Source of the DNA: Acidobacteriota bacterium
GTDB taxonomy: Bacteria > Acidobacteriota > Terriglobia > Terriglobales > Acidobacteriaceae
DNA length: 64,000 nt
Direction: 5' to 3'
NCBI GenBank assembly: GCA_016196065.1
Contig: JACPYL010000008.1
Span: 124,001 to 188,000, forward strand
Below the pieces are notes generated by a model. That model ran no database searches. It was given only the letters and a program-made list of their open reading frames with translations, and was not told the DNA's origin. The translations under genes and the position numbers were made by a program. This document shows, piece after piece, positions 36,882-46,345 of the stretch. Positions within the stretch are counted from its first letter, which is position 1. Each line of letters starts with the position of its first letter.

Positions 36882-37817
36882 TCAGGGGCGAACGCGTTGA
36901 TCGACCTGCGCTACAAAAACCTGGCAGTCCCCGCCAAAGTCGACTTTCTTGCAGACGGTGAAGTAAACGGTTCGGCCGTCTGGCGACCAGCGGGGTTCGG
37001 TGGCTCGGCCTTCGGTGTTGGCGAGGAGGCGGGGTTCCGTCCCGTCGGCATTCATGATGAATATCTGGTAATTGGCGTTGCGGTTCGATCCAAAGGCAAT
37101 GCGCTTGCCATCGGGAGACCATGCGGGCCACCCGTCAAATGCGGGATGATTGCTCAGGTTGTGCGGATCTGACCCATCACCGTTGGCGACGAATACTTCC
37201 GAATTCATCTCGCCGAGCATGCGCCGGAAAACGATCTTCTGCCCGTCGGTTGACCATGAAGGATAGGTGTTCGTTCCGCCTGAGATGAGCGTCGTCACTT
37301 GTTTCGTCTTGAGGTCAATGCTGAAAATCTCGGAAGCGTTCTTGGCAGGCGGCTTCAGGTCGTCATCGGAGCAGTAGATGATCTTGCTGCCATCGGCTGA
37401 CCAACTTGGATGAATGTATTCATGCTTGTCATCCGTGATGCGCTCCTCGCCGGTGCCGTCGGAATTGATGGTGTAGATGACGGAGTGCTTGGTCTTGTCG
37501 CCAGCGTACGCGATCTTGCGGCCGTCGGGAGACCACGCCGGAGTGTCGTGATTGGCTGGGTCATGCGTGATCTGTACCTGGCCGGTGCCGTCGGGATTCA
37601 TGATGAAGAGCTGGTAGACGCCGGCAATGCTGATCTCAAACACAATCTTCCTTCCGTCGGGTGAGGGGAATGGTTCTCCGGTATCGACGTGCGTGAGTTG
37701 ATATCCAAGTGTCATCGCTCCGCGCTGCGCCAGGCAAAGCAGAGGGAGAAACACCAGCAGGAGAACGATGGCGATTTGACGTGGAAGGCGATGGAACCGA
37801 CGAACGACGATATCCAT
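36882..37817 (-). CDS. TolB-like PD40 beta-propeller protein, secreted
   Basis: From ATG 37817 the product is 311 residues with a signal peptide (RQIAIVLLLVFLPLLCLAQ). Six PD40/WD40-like blades follow, each ending with the pattern P-x-W-S-x-D-G-x-K/R-I (PAWSPDGRKIAYAGD, PSWSADGSKIIYCSD, PAWSPDGKRIAFGSN, PRWSPDGRTVYFT). The repeats match the TolB C-terminal propeller, but the TolB N-terminal domain and Pal/TonB-box context are missing, so it is a free propeller. An ATG at 37949 would add a non-secretory stretch and was rejected. Confidence 0.85.
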   Translation of the reverse strand: MDIVVRRFHRLPRQIAIVLLLVFLPLLCLAQRGAMTLGYQLTHVDTGEPFPSPDGRKIVFEISIAGVYQLFIMNPDGTGQVQITHDPANHDTPAWSPDGRKIAYAGDKTKHSVIYTINSDGTGEERITDDKHEYIHPSWSADGSKIIYCSDDDLKPPAKNASEIFSIDLKTKQVTTLISGGTNTYPSWSTDGQKIVFRRMLGEMNSEVFVANGDGSDPHNLSNHPAFDGWPAWSPDGKRIAFGSNRNANYQIFIMNADGTEPRLLANTEGRATEPRWSPDGRTVYFTVCKKVDFGGDCQVFVAQVDQRVRP

Positions 37818-37934
37818 GCAGGTTGGACGGAAAAGTGACGGAAATGTGAGTTGGGAATCCTTCTTCGCACTTGCGCCGCGGAACGCATCCAGCCAGTATT
37901 TCTGGTGGTAGAAATTCGCTGATCGAGGGAATCC

Positions 37935-38291
37935 TTGGATATCCAGCACTGTTTACGCTGCAGCCGCGAACTCCCGGCAGGACATAAGTACGCAGCGGTC
38001 TATATGTTCTCGCAGACCGTCGGTATCAAGCCGCGGCAGAAGTCGTCGGCGCAGCGGATTTGTTTCTGTCCGCAATGCTCGGTGTCTCTAGCGATGGGAC
38101 CTCCTCCGGAAGGCGCGCTCAATCTGGCGGCGTGGCAGATGATTCGCGATTTGGTAGGCGCGGATCCGGCATTGACGGAAGCAGCCTGGGAAAATTTGAG
38201 TGGCGTCGCGGGATTATTGCCGGGGAGCGTATTGCCGGCGACCGGCACGGATGGCGCTCGTCGGGCATCGGGCGGGTATTTCGAGTTTTAG
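37935..38291 (+). CDS. small zinc-ribbon-like protein, unknown
   Basis: TTG at 37935, preceded by CGAGGGAATCC, opens a 118-residue protein with MDIQHCLRCSRELPAGHKYA and QRICFCPQCSVSLAMG, giving two CxxC pairs spaced by about 38 residues. The C-terminal half is helical (AAWQMIRDLVGADPALTEAA). There is no signal peptide. The gene lies upstream of rph on the same strand; a transcriptional link is possible but not shown. Confidence 0.62.
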   Translation: MDIQHCLRCSRELPAGHKYAAVYMFSQTVGIKPRQKSSAQRICFCPQCSVSLAMGPPPEGALNLAAWQMIRDLVGADPALTEAAWENLSGVAGLLPGSVLPATGTDGARRASGGYFEF

Positions 38292-38399
38292 ATGCCCTCG
38301 GGCAGAAGCCCCAATTCCTTCTCAAGTCCTCTTGGCACGGCTGCACCAGACGCGCTTTCCACACAGAGTCGCTGGCGTCCATCATTTAGAATCTCCGCG

Positions 38400-39137
38400 A
38401 TGATCTTTCGCAGCGATAACCGCACTCCTGACCAGATTCGTCCTGTCGTCATCACTCCTGATTTCATTTCCACAGCCGAAGGTTCGGCGCTCATTGAAAT
38501 TGGCAACACGCGCGTGATCTGCACGGCTTCAGTAGAAGAGACAGTGCCATCTTTCTTGCGCAACTCGGGTAAGGGATGGATTTCCAGTGAATATGGCATG
38601 TTGCCGCGCGCCACATTGACACGCACCGCGCGTGAGGCCGCGAAAGGGCGGGCCAGTGGACGCACGCACGAGATCCAGCGCCTGATTGGACGTTCCCTGC
38701 GCGCGGTGGTGGATCTGAAACGGCTGGGCGAACGCACCATCTGGATTGATTGCGACGTGATCCAGGCGGATGGCGGCACGCGTACTGCTTCGATCTCGGG
38801 GGCATTTGTGGCGCTCGGCCTCGCCCTGCAAAGACTTGTCGAAGCGGGGACACTGACTTCGGCCCCGATCCGGGATTATGTTGCGGCCATCAGCGTGGGG
38901 ATTGTCGACGGCGAAGTTTTACTGGATCTTGCCTATGAAGAAGACTCACGCGCTGATGTCGATATGAACGTGGTAATGACGGCCGGGAACAAGATTGTCG
39001 AGTTGCAGGCGACCGCCGAGCATCAGGTTTTCGACGACGCGCAGCTGGCGAAGATGATGTCGCTGGCACGGCAAGGGATCCAGTCATTGATCGCGAAACA
39101 GCAGGCTCTGCTGGGGAAATTGACGCTGCGGCAGTAG
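38400..39137 (+). CDS. rph: ribonuclease PH
   Basis: RNase PH trims tRNA 3' ends by phosphorolysis. From ATG 38400 the protein is 245 residues: [60 protein letters not shown] (the RNase PH signature) and [17 protein letters not shown] with the catalytic aspartates. Length and motifs fit a hexameric active enzyme. The 36 codons upstream in the same frame show no homology and are excluded. It is often clustered with murI or the amidase in related genomes, whereas here murI lies 17 kb away. Confidence 0.97.
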   Translation: MIFRSDNRTPDQIRPVVITPDFISTAEGSALIEIGNTRVICTASVEETVPSFLRNSGKGWISSEYGMLPRATLTRTAREAAKGRASGRTHEIQRLIGRSLRAVVDLKRLGERTIWIDCDVIQADGGTRTASISGAFVALGLALQRLVEAGTLTSAPIRDYVAAISVGIVDGEVLLDLAYEEDSRADVDMNVVMTAGNKIVELQATAEHQVFDDAQLAKMMSLARQGIQSLIAKQQALLGKLTLRQ

Positions 39138-39290
39138 AGTGAGGAAGTAGCCGACCGATCATCGCGGCTGCAAAATCAGCGGCAACAGTTTCACCCGGAC
39201 GCCGCAACGGCGCTACTTTTGCCTTCGGCGTATACTCAAAACGTTTCTGCGGTAGCTTCTCCATCAAGTTATTTATGGAAAGAGGTCATC

Positions 39291-40661
39291 ATGGCTTCCC
39301 CGGCAATTGATTTCGCACGCAATAATCAACAACGGTTTCTTAGCGAATTGAAAGATCTACTGCGCATCCCCAGCATCAGCACACTCGACGAACACAAGGG
39401 TGACGTCCAGAAAGCGGCGGACTTTGTTGCCAATGAATTGCGCCGCATCGGCATGCAGAATGTCGAAATGATTCCGACCAAAGGGCATCCGCTGATCTAT
39501 GCGGACTGGCTCCACGCTCCCGGCAAGCCGACCGTATTAATGTATGCGCACTATGACGTGCAGCCGCCTGATCCAGTGGATGAGTGGCATACGCCTCCGT
39601 TTGAGCCGACCGAGCGCAATAACAATATCTATGCGCGCGGCGCGGTCGACGACAAAGGCCAGCTCTGGATGGAAGTGAAAGCGCTTGAGGCTCTCCTCCA
39701 GGTGCATGAGGGCAAGCTTCCGATCAATGTGAAAGTGATCTTTGAAGGCGAAGAAGAAGTGGGTGGAGAGTCCATCGCCGAGTACGTCCGTAAACAGAAA
39801 GCGAAGTTGAAAGCGGACTTCGCGCTGGTCTGCGATACGGAACTGTTCGCTCCGAATCTTCCGACGTTGTGCGTGGGATTGCGCGGGCTGGTCTACACCG
39901 AGATCGAAGCCTTCGGCGCAAAAACTGATCTGCACTCGGGCATGTACGGCGGCGCAGCTCCGAATCCTTTCTTCGCGCTGATCGAGATCATTGGCAAGCT
40001 GAAAGACTCGAAGGGCAAGATCCTCATCCCCGGCTTTTACAAGGGCGTAAAAGCTCCCACCAAAGATGAACTGAAGGCGTGGAAGCGGCTGCCGTTCAAC
40101 GAAGAGCACTATCGCAAGACGGAAGTGGGATCGAAGGTGCTGACCGGCGAGCCTGGATATTCGGCGCTCTATCGGACGTGGGCACGTCCCACGCTGGAAG
40201 TGCATGGCATGCCGGGCGGATTCGTCGCTCCGGGCGCGAAGACGGTGATTCCGGCGAAGGCGTCCGCGAAAGTTTCGATGCGGCTGGTGCCGAACCAGGA
40301 TCCGAATGACATCCTGAAACGCTACACGGCGTTTGTGAAGAAACTAACGCCGAAGGGCATCGATCTGAAGATCAAAGTGTGGAGCAAAGGGCCAGCATGC
40401 GTCGTCGGCACCGATAACCGCTTCATCAAGGCTGCCACCGAAGCCCTGCATGACACGTTCAAGAAAGACACTGTGTTCATCCGCTCGGGCGGATCGATTC
40501 CAATCGTCACGGATTTTCAGGATGTGCTGAAGATTCCATCGGTCATGATGGGCTTCGGGCTCCCCGATGACAATCTGCACGCGCCGAACGAGAAGTTTCA
40601 TATCCCCAATTTCCATCGCGGGATTGAGACGATTTGTACGTTCTTCGAGAAGTTGGGGTAA
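39291..40661 (+). CDS. M20-family dipeptidase
   Basis: A 456-residue zinc peptidase starting at ATG 39291, preceded by AGAGGTCATC. Metal and catalytic residues are visible: VLMYAHYDVQPPDPV (His), IYARGAVDDKGQLW (Asp), VIFEGEEEVGGESI (Glu pair), FALVCDTELF and, near the end, HAPNEKFHIPNFHRGIE (His). Lid-domain Gly/His (DLHSGMYGG) match the M20A dipeptidase group that cleaves dipeptides with broad specificity. No export signal is present, so it acts in the cytoplasm, probably in peptide recycling. Confidence 0.93.
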   Translation: MASPAIDFARNNQQRFLSELKDLLRIPSISTLDEHKGDVQKAADFVANELRRIGMQNVEMIPTKGHPLIYADWLHAPGKPTVLMYAHYDVQPPDPVDEWHTPPFEPTERNNNIYARGAVDDKGQLWMEVKALEALLQVHEGKLPINVKVIFEGEEEVGGESIAEYVRKQKAKLKADFALVCDTELFAPNLPTLCVGLRGLVYTEIEAFGAKTDLHSGMYGGAAPNPFFALIEIIGKLKDSKGKILIPGFYKGVKAPTKDELKAWKRLPFNEEHYRKTEVGSKVLTGEPGYSALYRTWARPTLEVHGMPGGFVAPGAKTVIPAKASAKVSMRLVPNQDPNDILKRYTAFVKKLTPKGIDLKIKVWSKGPACVVGTDNRFIKAATEALHDTFKKDTVFIRSGGSIPIVTDFQDVLKIPSVMMGFGLPDDNLHAPNEKFHIPNFHRGIETICTFFEKLG

Positions 40662-40669
40662 GTAAATTC

Positions 40670-40727
40670 ATAACCACGGGGGTCACGGAGGAATTCTACG
40701 GGGGTTCTCCGTGTCCTCTGTGGTTAT
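40670..40727. repeat. inverted repeat, CACGGAG family copy 1
   Basis: 21-base arms (40670-40690 with 40707-40727, three mismatches) start ATAACCAC and carry CACGGAG near the centre. A second copy with longer arms is at 55078-55151. It lies between convergent genes and could also end both transcripts. Confidence 0.65.
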
Positions 40728-40757
40728 GCGCTTTTGCGGCAACGGCTCGATTCCGCA

Positions 40758-43700
40758 CTAGAAGATCATCTTCACCGAAAACTGAATCTGCCGCGACGAT
40801 CCAGCCGTCTTGCTGATCAGACCGAAGCCGCTGCCACGGACGACGTTCGATGGCAATCCGAAATTCACGATATTGAAAACGTTAAAGAACTCGGCACGAA
40901 ATTCCACTGTGCCGAATTCCGCGTTGCCGCGGCGTCCGAAAGGTGTGTCCTTGATCAGGGCGACATCGAAGTTGTGAAAGCCGGGTCCGCGAAAGGTACT
41001 GCGGCCTAGAGTCCCGAAGCGGCCGTGATTGGGTCCGGTGCCGTCCGAGAGGTTGATGGGAATGTTGAAGAAGGAAGCGTTGTCGGCGCCGCGACCGAAA
41101 TAGTCTGCACGCACGGCACGGCTAGTTGAGAAGTGCGGCGTCGAGGCCAGGTCGGGACGATCGGAACCGCCGGCTCCCGCGCCGGTCTGCTGGACCCCTG
41201 AATAAACGGTGAAGGGCGAGCCGGTCATCAGAGTCGTGATGTTCAGGAACTGCCATCCGGATGTCAGCGTCTTTCCCAGAGGCCGTAGAAACCCAACGCG
41301 GTCGAAGGGCAGCAACTGGATCCAGCTGACCGTGAAGACGTGGGTCACGTCAAAAGTAGAAGCGCCCTTCTCGGCGCGCGGATCCCACGGGTTCTGTGGC
41401 GCGGTTTGCAGAACGACTCCTGCACCCGCGATCGAACCTCCAATCACGGAACTGGTGTCATCGATCGACTTGGAATAGGTGTAGCTGGCCTGCAATCCGA
41501 TTCCGGCGCGCGCAGAATTTTTGGTCAAGCTCATTTGTAGCGCGTGATAGCTAGAGTGGGAATCACTGGTGATGATGCCGACCTGGCCAAGCCCGCCGGT
41601 GCGGTTTCCGGCGTCATCGAACGTAGTGAAGGGCGCAAATGCGGGATCGGCTCCGGTATAGCTATTGGGGAAAAACGGCTCCGGCAGATGAATTCCGACC
41701 GTCGCTACGTAGGCAGCGGTGGCTTTGAAATCACGAAAAAAGTCGTGATCGATACCGAGCGTGTAGCTGCCAATGTAGCCGTTGCGAAAATTGTTTGCGA
41801 TCCCATAGACAACGGGCAATTGAGTTTGGCCGCCGGGCGTCTGGTTGGCAACGTCTCGTTGAAAGCGCGCCAGGTCCATCACGGTGTTTGGTTTTGCATC
41901 GGTGCTGCGGTTATTCGGAAAAATCAGATTGCCCTCGAGATCGTAAGGCGGCGGCAACGGCTCGGGCACCACGGAATTCGAGAACGGAACGGCAGTGGTC
42001 GGCTCGGCAGTAAAGAACGGGTTGAAGACGAACGGAATTGCCGCGGTCAGAGAATTTTCCTGCCACAGGTTGGAGAGGCGCGTGGTGATGGCCCCGCCAG
42101 CATGAAGGACGGTGTGGTCCGAGAAAGCGTAGTCCACCGCCACGCGCGGGCCCCAGCCGTTCCAGTCTTTGTGGTAGGGCGGATCAGGGTTCACGACAAA
42201 TTTGTAACTGGCCTGGTGATTCCAGTACGACGTGGGCTTCCCCTCTGCGTCGACAAAAAATGGCAGCGACGTTCTCTTGGTCGCTTCGTGGATGCGGCTG
42301 TTGATCTCGTAACGCAGTCCGTAGGAAATGGTGAGGCGCGGAGTGGCTTTCCAGGCATCCTGAAAATAGAAATTGTAGGCTTCGCGTCGGACTCCGGCTT
42401 CATCGAACTTGCCACCGATGGGAGTGAACTCGGCCACCGCAACGACGTTGTACGAGTAAGGTGTCGCAGTGAGCAGGCCCGTGAGTGAATCAGGCAGGGG
42501 GTCGCCGGGATTGATGTTGTGCGTTCCACTGGCTGAAATGATGGGTGGCGCCTCGGGGTCATTCGGCGCGTAATAGGCGGTCCCGCCGCCGAAGGAGTAC
42601 GCGCCGTTTGGCGTCACACCGAAGATCGTCGAATCGCGGTTCACGCGAATCTCCACACCCCATTTGAAGGTATGGTTGCCGCGGATGCCGGTCATGTCGT
42701 GCTTCAACTGGTAGAGGTTGGAATAGGAACCGTAGATCGATCCTGCCGGAGCGCCGTAGGCAGAGAGCAGTCCGTCGCCGAAAAGAATTGCCGGTTGCGT
42801 GTGATTCGCGGCCGGAAAAAATGGCGTACTGCGGATGTATCCGAGAGAAGTTTGAAAACTGAGATGCGGGCTGATCGTGCGCGCGTAGCTCACGCCGGCG
42901 TTGCGCTGGTGATCGAAGAACTGAATCGCAAAACTGGGATCGAGAGCCGTCTGGTCGGGATTCGTAACTGGCCCAGTCACTTGATTCAGACTGAAGCGCG
43001 TGAAGAGCTGCGCTTTGTCCGAGAGGCGATGGTCCACGCGAATGGAAAATTGATCCGTGACAGTTTTGACCTTCGACGAAGTCGCGAACGTGCGGTCGCC
43101 GTATGGTCCAGCCGGATCGTTCGGTAGCGGATAGGCATGAAGAACCGGCTGGATCGCATCAGCGACAGGTACGGTGAGCGTGTCAGGATCGCAACCGCCC
43201 GCGTTATTCGGGAAGCAGACGTTCACAGTGCCATTGCGTTCGGCTTCGGTCGGCACCGGGAAGACTTGCGTGGTGCCGAGGATCTGTCGGAATCCCTGAT
43301 ACTCGCCGAAGAAGTATGTGCGATCGCGTCCGTTGTAGGCGGGAAGCACCACGGGCCCGCCAACCGCTCCGCCGAATTCATTGCGGATGAACGCCGGGAT
43401 GCGGCGATGGTCAAGGCCGACGTGGTCGAAGTAGTTGCGGGCATCGAGCGATGCGTTGCGGGAAAATTCAAACATGCTGCCGTGAATCGCATTCGTGCCC
43501 GAGCGCGTGACCACGTTGGTGTATCCGGCCGCGCCGTGACCGATTTCAGGCAGCATCACGCCAGAGCTTGACTGCACTTCCTGAATGGCGTCGACGTTGA
43601 AATTGGAAAATGTGGCGCCGCCCATCTCGGGATCGGTGGTCTCCACACCGTCCATGGAAAAAACGGTGGTGGAGCCGCGCTGTCCGTTGACCGCGAACTG

Positions 43701-44204
43701 CTGTGTGAAGTTGGCCGCGCCGTTGGCGTCGGTCATGGTGCCGGCGGCGAGCAACAGGAGTTTGCTGAAGTCCCGCGAGTTCAGCGGCAAGCTGGAAACC
43801 TCGGAACCGGAGAGCCGCTCTCCGCCACTGGCCTGTAACGTGGCGGGGCCTAGTTCCTGTAGATAGACGAGGCCCTTATCAGCGGTCGACAGTTGCAGGA
43901 CGGGTGGGAAGTGCACGCCGTCCTTAACATCGATCGCGCTTGCGGATCTGAATGTAGCCGACGGCGTGGTTACTGAGAGTCCGTATTTGGCTTCGGCGAT
44001 ATTGGAGAAGGTGAACTCTCCATTGGACGTGGTTGTGGTCGTGTACGCGGGCTTTGCAGAAGCGTCGGTCAGGATGACGGTTGCACCCGGAACAAGGCTG
44101 CCGGCAACGTCGTGCAACGTGCCAGTCCAGGAAGAAGACGCGAACGCGATCGAATTCGAGAGAATAAAGAGCACCGCCCCAAGCAGGCGGAAATAAGAGT
44201 GCAT
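40758..44204 (-). CDS. Oar-like TonB-dependent receptor with carboxypeptidase-regulatory domain
   Basis: From ATG 44204 the product is 1,148 residues: signal peptide (LLGAVLFILSNSIAFASS), then a CarboxypepD_reg-like beta domain (TGTLHDVAGSLVPGATVILT, TTTSNGEFTFSNIAEAKY), a plug (LSGSEVSSLPLNSRDFSKLL, INGQRGSTTVFSMDGVET-like VNGQRGSTTVFSMDGVETTD) and a large outer-membrane barrel ending GFGLISKTAGSSRQIQFSVKMIF-type with a terminal Phe (QIQFSVKMIF). This is the Oar/'TonB-dependent receptor' expansion family of Acidobacteria; the substrate is unknown. The ORF to 44441 would overlap the next gene and is not used. Confidence 0.93.
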   Translation of the reverse strand: MHSYFRLLGAVLFILSNSIAFASSSWTGTLHDVAGSLVPGATVILTDASAKPAYTTTTTSNGEFTFSNIAEAKYGLSVTTPSATFRSASAIDVKDGVHFPPVLQLSTADKGLVYLQELGPATLQASGGERLSGSEVSSLPLNSRDFSKLLLLAAGTMTDANGAANFTQQFAVNGQRGSTTVFSMDGVETTDPEMGGATFSNFNVDAIQEVQSSSGVMLPEIGHGAAGYTNVVTRSGTNAIHGSMFEFSRNASLDARNYFDHVGLDHRRIPAFIRNEFGGAVGGPVVLPAYNGRDRTYFFGEYQGFRQILGTTQVFPVPTEAERNGTVNVCFPNNAGGCDPDTLTVPVADAIQPVLHAYPLPNDPAGPYGDRTFATSSKVKTVTDQFSIRVDHRLSDKAQLFTRFSLNQVTGPVTNPDQTALDPSFAIQFFDHQRNAGVSYARTISPHLSFQTSLGYIRSTPFFPAANHTQPAILFGDGLLSAYGAPAGSIYGSYSNLYQLKHDMTGIRGNHTFKWGVEIRVNRDSTIFGVTPNGAYSFGGGTAYYAPNDPEAPPIISASGTHNINPGDPLPDSLTGLLTATPYSYNVVAVAEFTPIGGKFDEAGVRREAYNFYFQDAWKATPRLTISYGLRYEINSRIHEATKRTSLPFFVDAEGKPTSYWNHQASYKFVVNPDPPYHKDWNGWGPRVAVDYAFSDHTVLHAGGAITTRLSNLWQENSLTAAIPFVFNPFFTAEPTTAVPFSNSVVPEPLPPPYDLEGNLIFPNNRSTDAKPNTVMDLARFQRDVANQTPGGQTQLPVVYGIANNFRNGYIGSYTLGIDHDFFRDFKATAAYVATVGIHLPEPFFPNSYTGADPAFAPFTTFDDAGNRTGGLGQVGIITSDSHSSYHALQMSLTKNSARAGIGLQASYTYSKSIDDTSSVIGGSIAGAGVVLQTAPQNPWDPRAEKGASTFDVTHVFTVSWIQLLPFDRVGFLRPLGKTLTSGWQFLNITTLMTGSPFTVYSGVQQTGAGAGGSDRPDLASTPHFSTSRAVRADYFGRGADNASFFNIPINLSDGTGPNHGRFGTLGRSTFRGPGFHNFDVALIKDTPFGRRGNAEFGTVEFRAEFFNVFNIVNFGLPSNVVRGSGFGLISKTAGSSRQIQFSVKMIF

Positions 44205-44315
44205 GACGCGAGAATTATACCGATGTATTGAGGCGAGGATTGCGAGTCTAATCTGCGACGAGGCATCGGAAGGTCTGGCCTGGTATAGCATTCTGGTGGG
44301 CAACGGTGGTGAGTA

Positions 44316-44672
44316 ATGAATGCATCCGATTTCAGGCGGATTGCTTTGAGCCTTGACGGAGCCGAGGAAGGCTCGCACATGGGAGCGGTAGATTTCCGTG
44401 TGGGTGGCAGGATCTTCGCGACCCTCGCCGCGCAGAAACAAGGCTACGGGAACTTGATGCTGACCGTGGAACAGCAGGAGGAATTCGTCCGGGAGTTACC
44501 GGAGGTGTTCCTGCCGATTCCGGGTGGATGGGGCAGGATGGGAATGACCCACATCCGACTCGCACAGGCGGGAGAAGAAGTCCTAGCCGGTGCTCTGCGA
44601 GCCGCGTGGATTCTCAGAGTAGAAAAGAACAAGAAGCCGAAAAAGAAGACTGGCGGCGGGAGAAAACGATAG
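44316..44672 (+). CDS. MmcQ/YjbR family DNA-binding-like protein
   Basis: A 118-residue protein with the CyaY/YjbR fold: NASDFRRIALSLDGAEEGSH, GAVDFRVGGRIFATLAAQKQ and GNLMLTVEQQEEFVRELPEV are family hallmarks, and GGWGRMGMTHIRLAQAGEEV the C-terminal part. A Lys/Arg-rich tail (KNKKPKKKTGGGRKR) follows. The family is thought to bind DNA in some members, but no function is shown. It lies divergently from the Oar-like receptor with 111 bases between. Confidence 0.9.
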   Translation: MNASDFRRIALSLDGAEEGSHMGAVDFRVGGRIFATLAAQKQGYGNLMLTVEQQEEFVRELPEVFLPIPGGWGRMGMTHIRLAQAGEEVLAGALRAAWILRVEKNKKPKKKTGGGRKR

Positions 44673-44726
44673 CGCGTACGGTGCTGAATATCCTCTCGGC
44701 TTTTAGCCGAATAGCGAGTTTCAAGA

Positions 44727-45920
44727 ATGTTGCAAGATAGAAAATTTCCTTTCGTCCGGCATGCACTGGACATTTCACGGCGGGCCGGTCTCATCGCCAT
44801 GATTGCCCTGGCAATGGGTACGCTAGGGTTCGGCCAAGGTGTTTCGCCAACACCACTTACGAAACACGCTGATCCACCAACGCGCGATCCGCACACTCCC
44901 GGCTACGTGACTGCGAAGGAGTTGCCCGATGGATCGGTCCCTCCGGTAAATGTGGACGGCAACTTCATCATCGGACCGACTCACGATATTGCTCCAGGAG
45001 TCTCCGCGCACAACGGCGCGACCAATTCCCTGCCGAACGGCGCCGTGATTGAGTTCACGATGAACTCAGTGGACAGCAGGATTTATCCCGGTATTGCGCG
45101 GGATGCAAATACGTTTGGGATCGTCGATCCGAAAGATCCGGCACGTCTGGTGGTTACGACCAGCCATCCGGCGCCGTATACGCGGAAGGTGGCGGTGTAT
45201 GTACCGAAGCAGTATGTAGGGGGCAGCGTTGCGCCGTTCATCGTTGGGACGGACGGGCCGGACTGGTTGCTCTTTTCTGTTCTGGATTCCCTGATCGCAC
45301 AACGCAAGCTTCCGGCAATGATTGCAATCTCGATCGACAACGGCAGCGGAGACGCGCAGGGTAGCCAGCGCGGGTTGGAGTACGACACGATGTCCGGCGT
45401 GTATGCCGAGTTTGTGGAGAAGGAAGTTTTGCCGCGGGTCGAAGCCGCGGCGCACGTGAAGCTCACAAAAGATCCCGACGGCCGCGCCACCACCGGCGGC
45501 AGTTCAGGAGGTTCGTGCGCGCTCATCATGGCCTGGTATCACCCGGAGCTCTATCACCGGGTGCTGACCTACTCGGGGACTTTTATCAACCAGCAGTGGC
45601 CGTACGATCCGCGGACGCCGCATGGGGCGTGGGAATTTCATGAGCATCTGATCCCCGACAATCCAGCGAAGCCGATTCGAATCTGGATGGAAGTGGGCGA
45701 CCGGGATCTTTTCAATCCGAACGTGATGCGCGACAACATGCACGACTGGGTGCTTGCCAACGAAAAGATGGTGACGGTACTCGCCGCCAAGGGATATCAC
45801 TATCAGTTTGTGTTTGCCCGGAATGCGTGGCACGTGGATCGCGCCGTCCGAGAGCAGACGCTGGCGGAAGCGCTGGAATATCTGTGGCAGGGGTATGGAG
45901 ATGCAGCGGCTAAGAAGTGA
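44727..45920 (+). CDS. secreted alpha/beta-hydrolase esterase (Esterase_D-like)
   Basis: A 397-residue protein with a signal-like N-terminus (RAGLIAMIALAMGTLGFGQ). A carbohydrate-binding or N-terminal beta part precedes the hydrolase: nucleophile Ser in TTGGSSGGSCALIMAWYHPE, Asp in MEVGDRDLFN and His near the end in NAWHVDRAV. This matches the esterase-D/enterochelin-esterase-like family (e.g. acetyl xylan or feruloyl esterases). The substrate is not assignable. It follows the MmcQ gene by 54 bases, and the J-domain gene converges on its end with only two bases between. Confidence 0.85.
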   Translation: MLQDRKFPFVRHALDISRRAGLIAMIALAMGTLGFGQGVSPTPLTKHADPPTRDPHTPGYVTAKELPDGSVPPVNVDGNFIIGPTHDIAPGVSAHNGATNSLPNGAVIEFTMNSVDSRIYPGIARDANTFGIVDPKDPARLVVTTSHPAPYTRKVAVYVPKQYVGGSVAPFIVGTDGPDWLLFSVLDSLIAQRKLPAMIAISIDNGSGDAQGSQRGLEYDTMSGVYAEFVEKEVLPRVEAAAHVKLTKDPDGRATTGGSSGGSCALIMAWYHPELYHRVLTYSGTFINQQWPYDPRTPHGAWEFHEHLIPDNPAKPIRIWMEVGDRDLFNPNVMRDNMHDWVLANEKMVTVLAAKGYHYQFVFARNAWHVDRAVREQTLAEALEYLWQGYGDAAAKK

Positions 45921-45922
45921 CC

Positions 45923-46345
45923 TCAGAGTTCATGGCGTTGCTTCGCGACAGAACTGAGTAGTCGCGGCAGGAGCACTGTCAATACAAGCACACCAACCAG
46001 CATGGGATAGAACAGGGCGATGCGTTCGAAGGCGCCAAACAACACAGACCAAATCGTCCCCAATATCAGGAGGGCTGCCCAGACACCCCAATTGGGTCTA
46101 ATTGGCTGGAGTCTTGCACGGGATTGTGCCTGATCTAAAAAGACCAGTGGAGGAGTTGCAAGCGGCTGCGGCACCGGAGCGTCTTGCTTCCGGCGCTGCG
46201 CTAGTTCCTGGTCGTAGGTCAGGCGTTGGGCCGAGTCCGAAAGCACGCCGAAGGCTCGCACGAAGTCCCGGTACGCTTGTTGAATTTCGTCTTGCGTTGC
46301 GGTCTCTGGGATGCCGAGGACAGCATAGTAAGTGTCGGCGCTCAT
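45923..46345 (-). CDS. membrane protein with J-domain lacking the HPD loop
   Basis: From ATG 46345 (GAGGG upstream) the product is 140 residues. The start YYAVLGIPETATQDEIQQAY is helix I-II of a J-domain and GVLSDSAQRLTYDQEL is helix III-IV, but between them AYRDFVRA joins directly to FGVLSD, so about 24 residues including HPD are missing in frame. After a Pro-rich linker two membrane segments follow (WGVWAALLILGTIWSVLFGA and ALFYPMLVGVLVLTVLL). Without HPD it cannot stimulate DnaK in the usual way. No frameshift is present. Confidence 0.75.
   Translation of the reverse strand: MSADTYYAVLGIPETATQDEIQQAYRDFVRAFGVLSDSAQRLTYDQELAQRRKQDAPVPQPLATPPLVFLDQAQSRARLQPIRPNWGVWAALLILGTIWSVLFGAFERIALFYPMLVGVLVLTVLLPRLLSSVAKQRHEL

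Noticed and set aside
41544-42488. Plus-strand frame of 314 codons
   Set aside because: Antisense to the barrel region of the Oar-like receptor, with no recognisable features.
44205-44441. Extended N-terminus of the Oar-like receptor
   Set aside because: The extra residues lack a signal peptide and would overlap the divergent MmcQ gene; ATG 44204 starts a proper signal.
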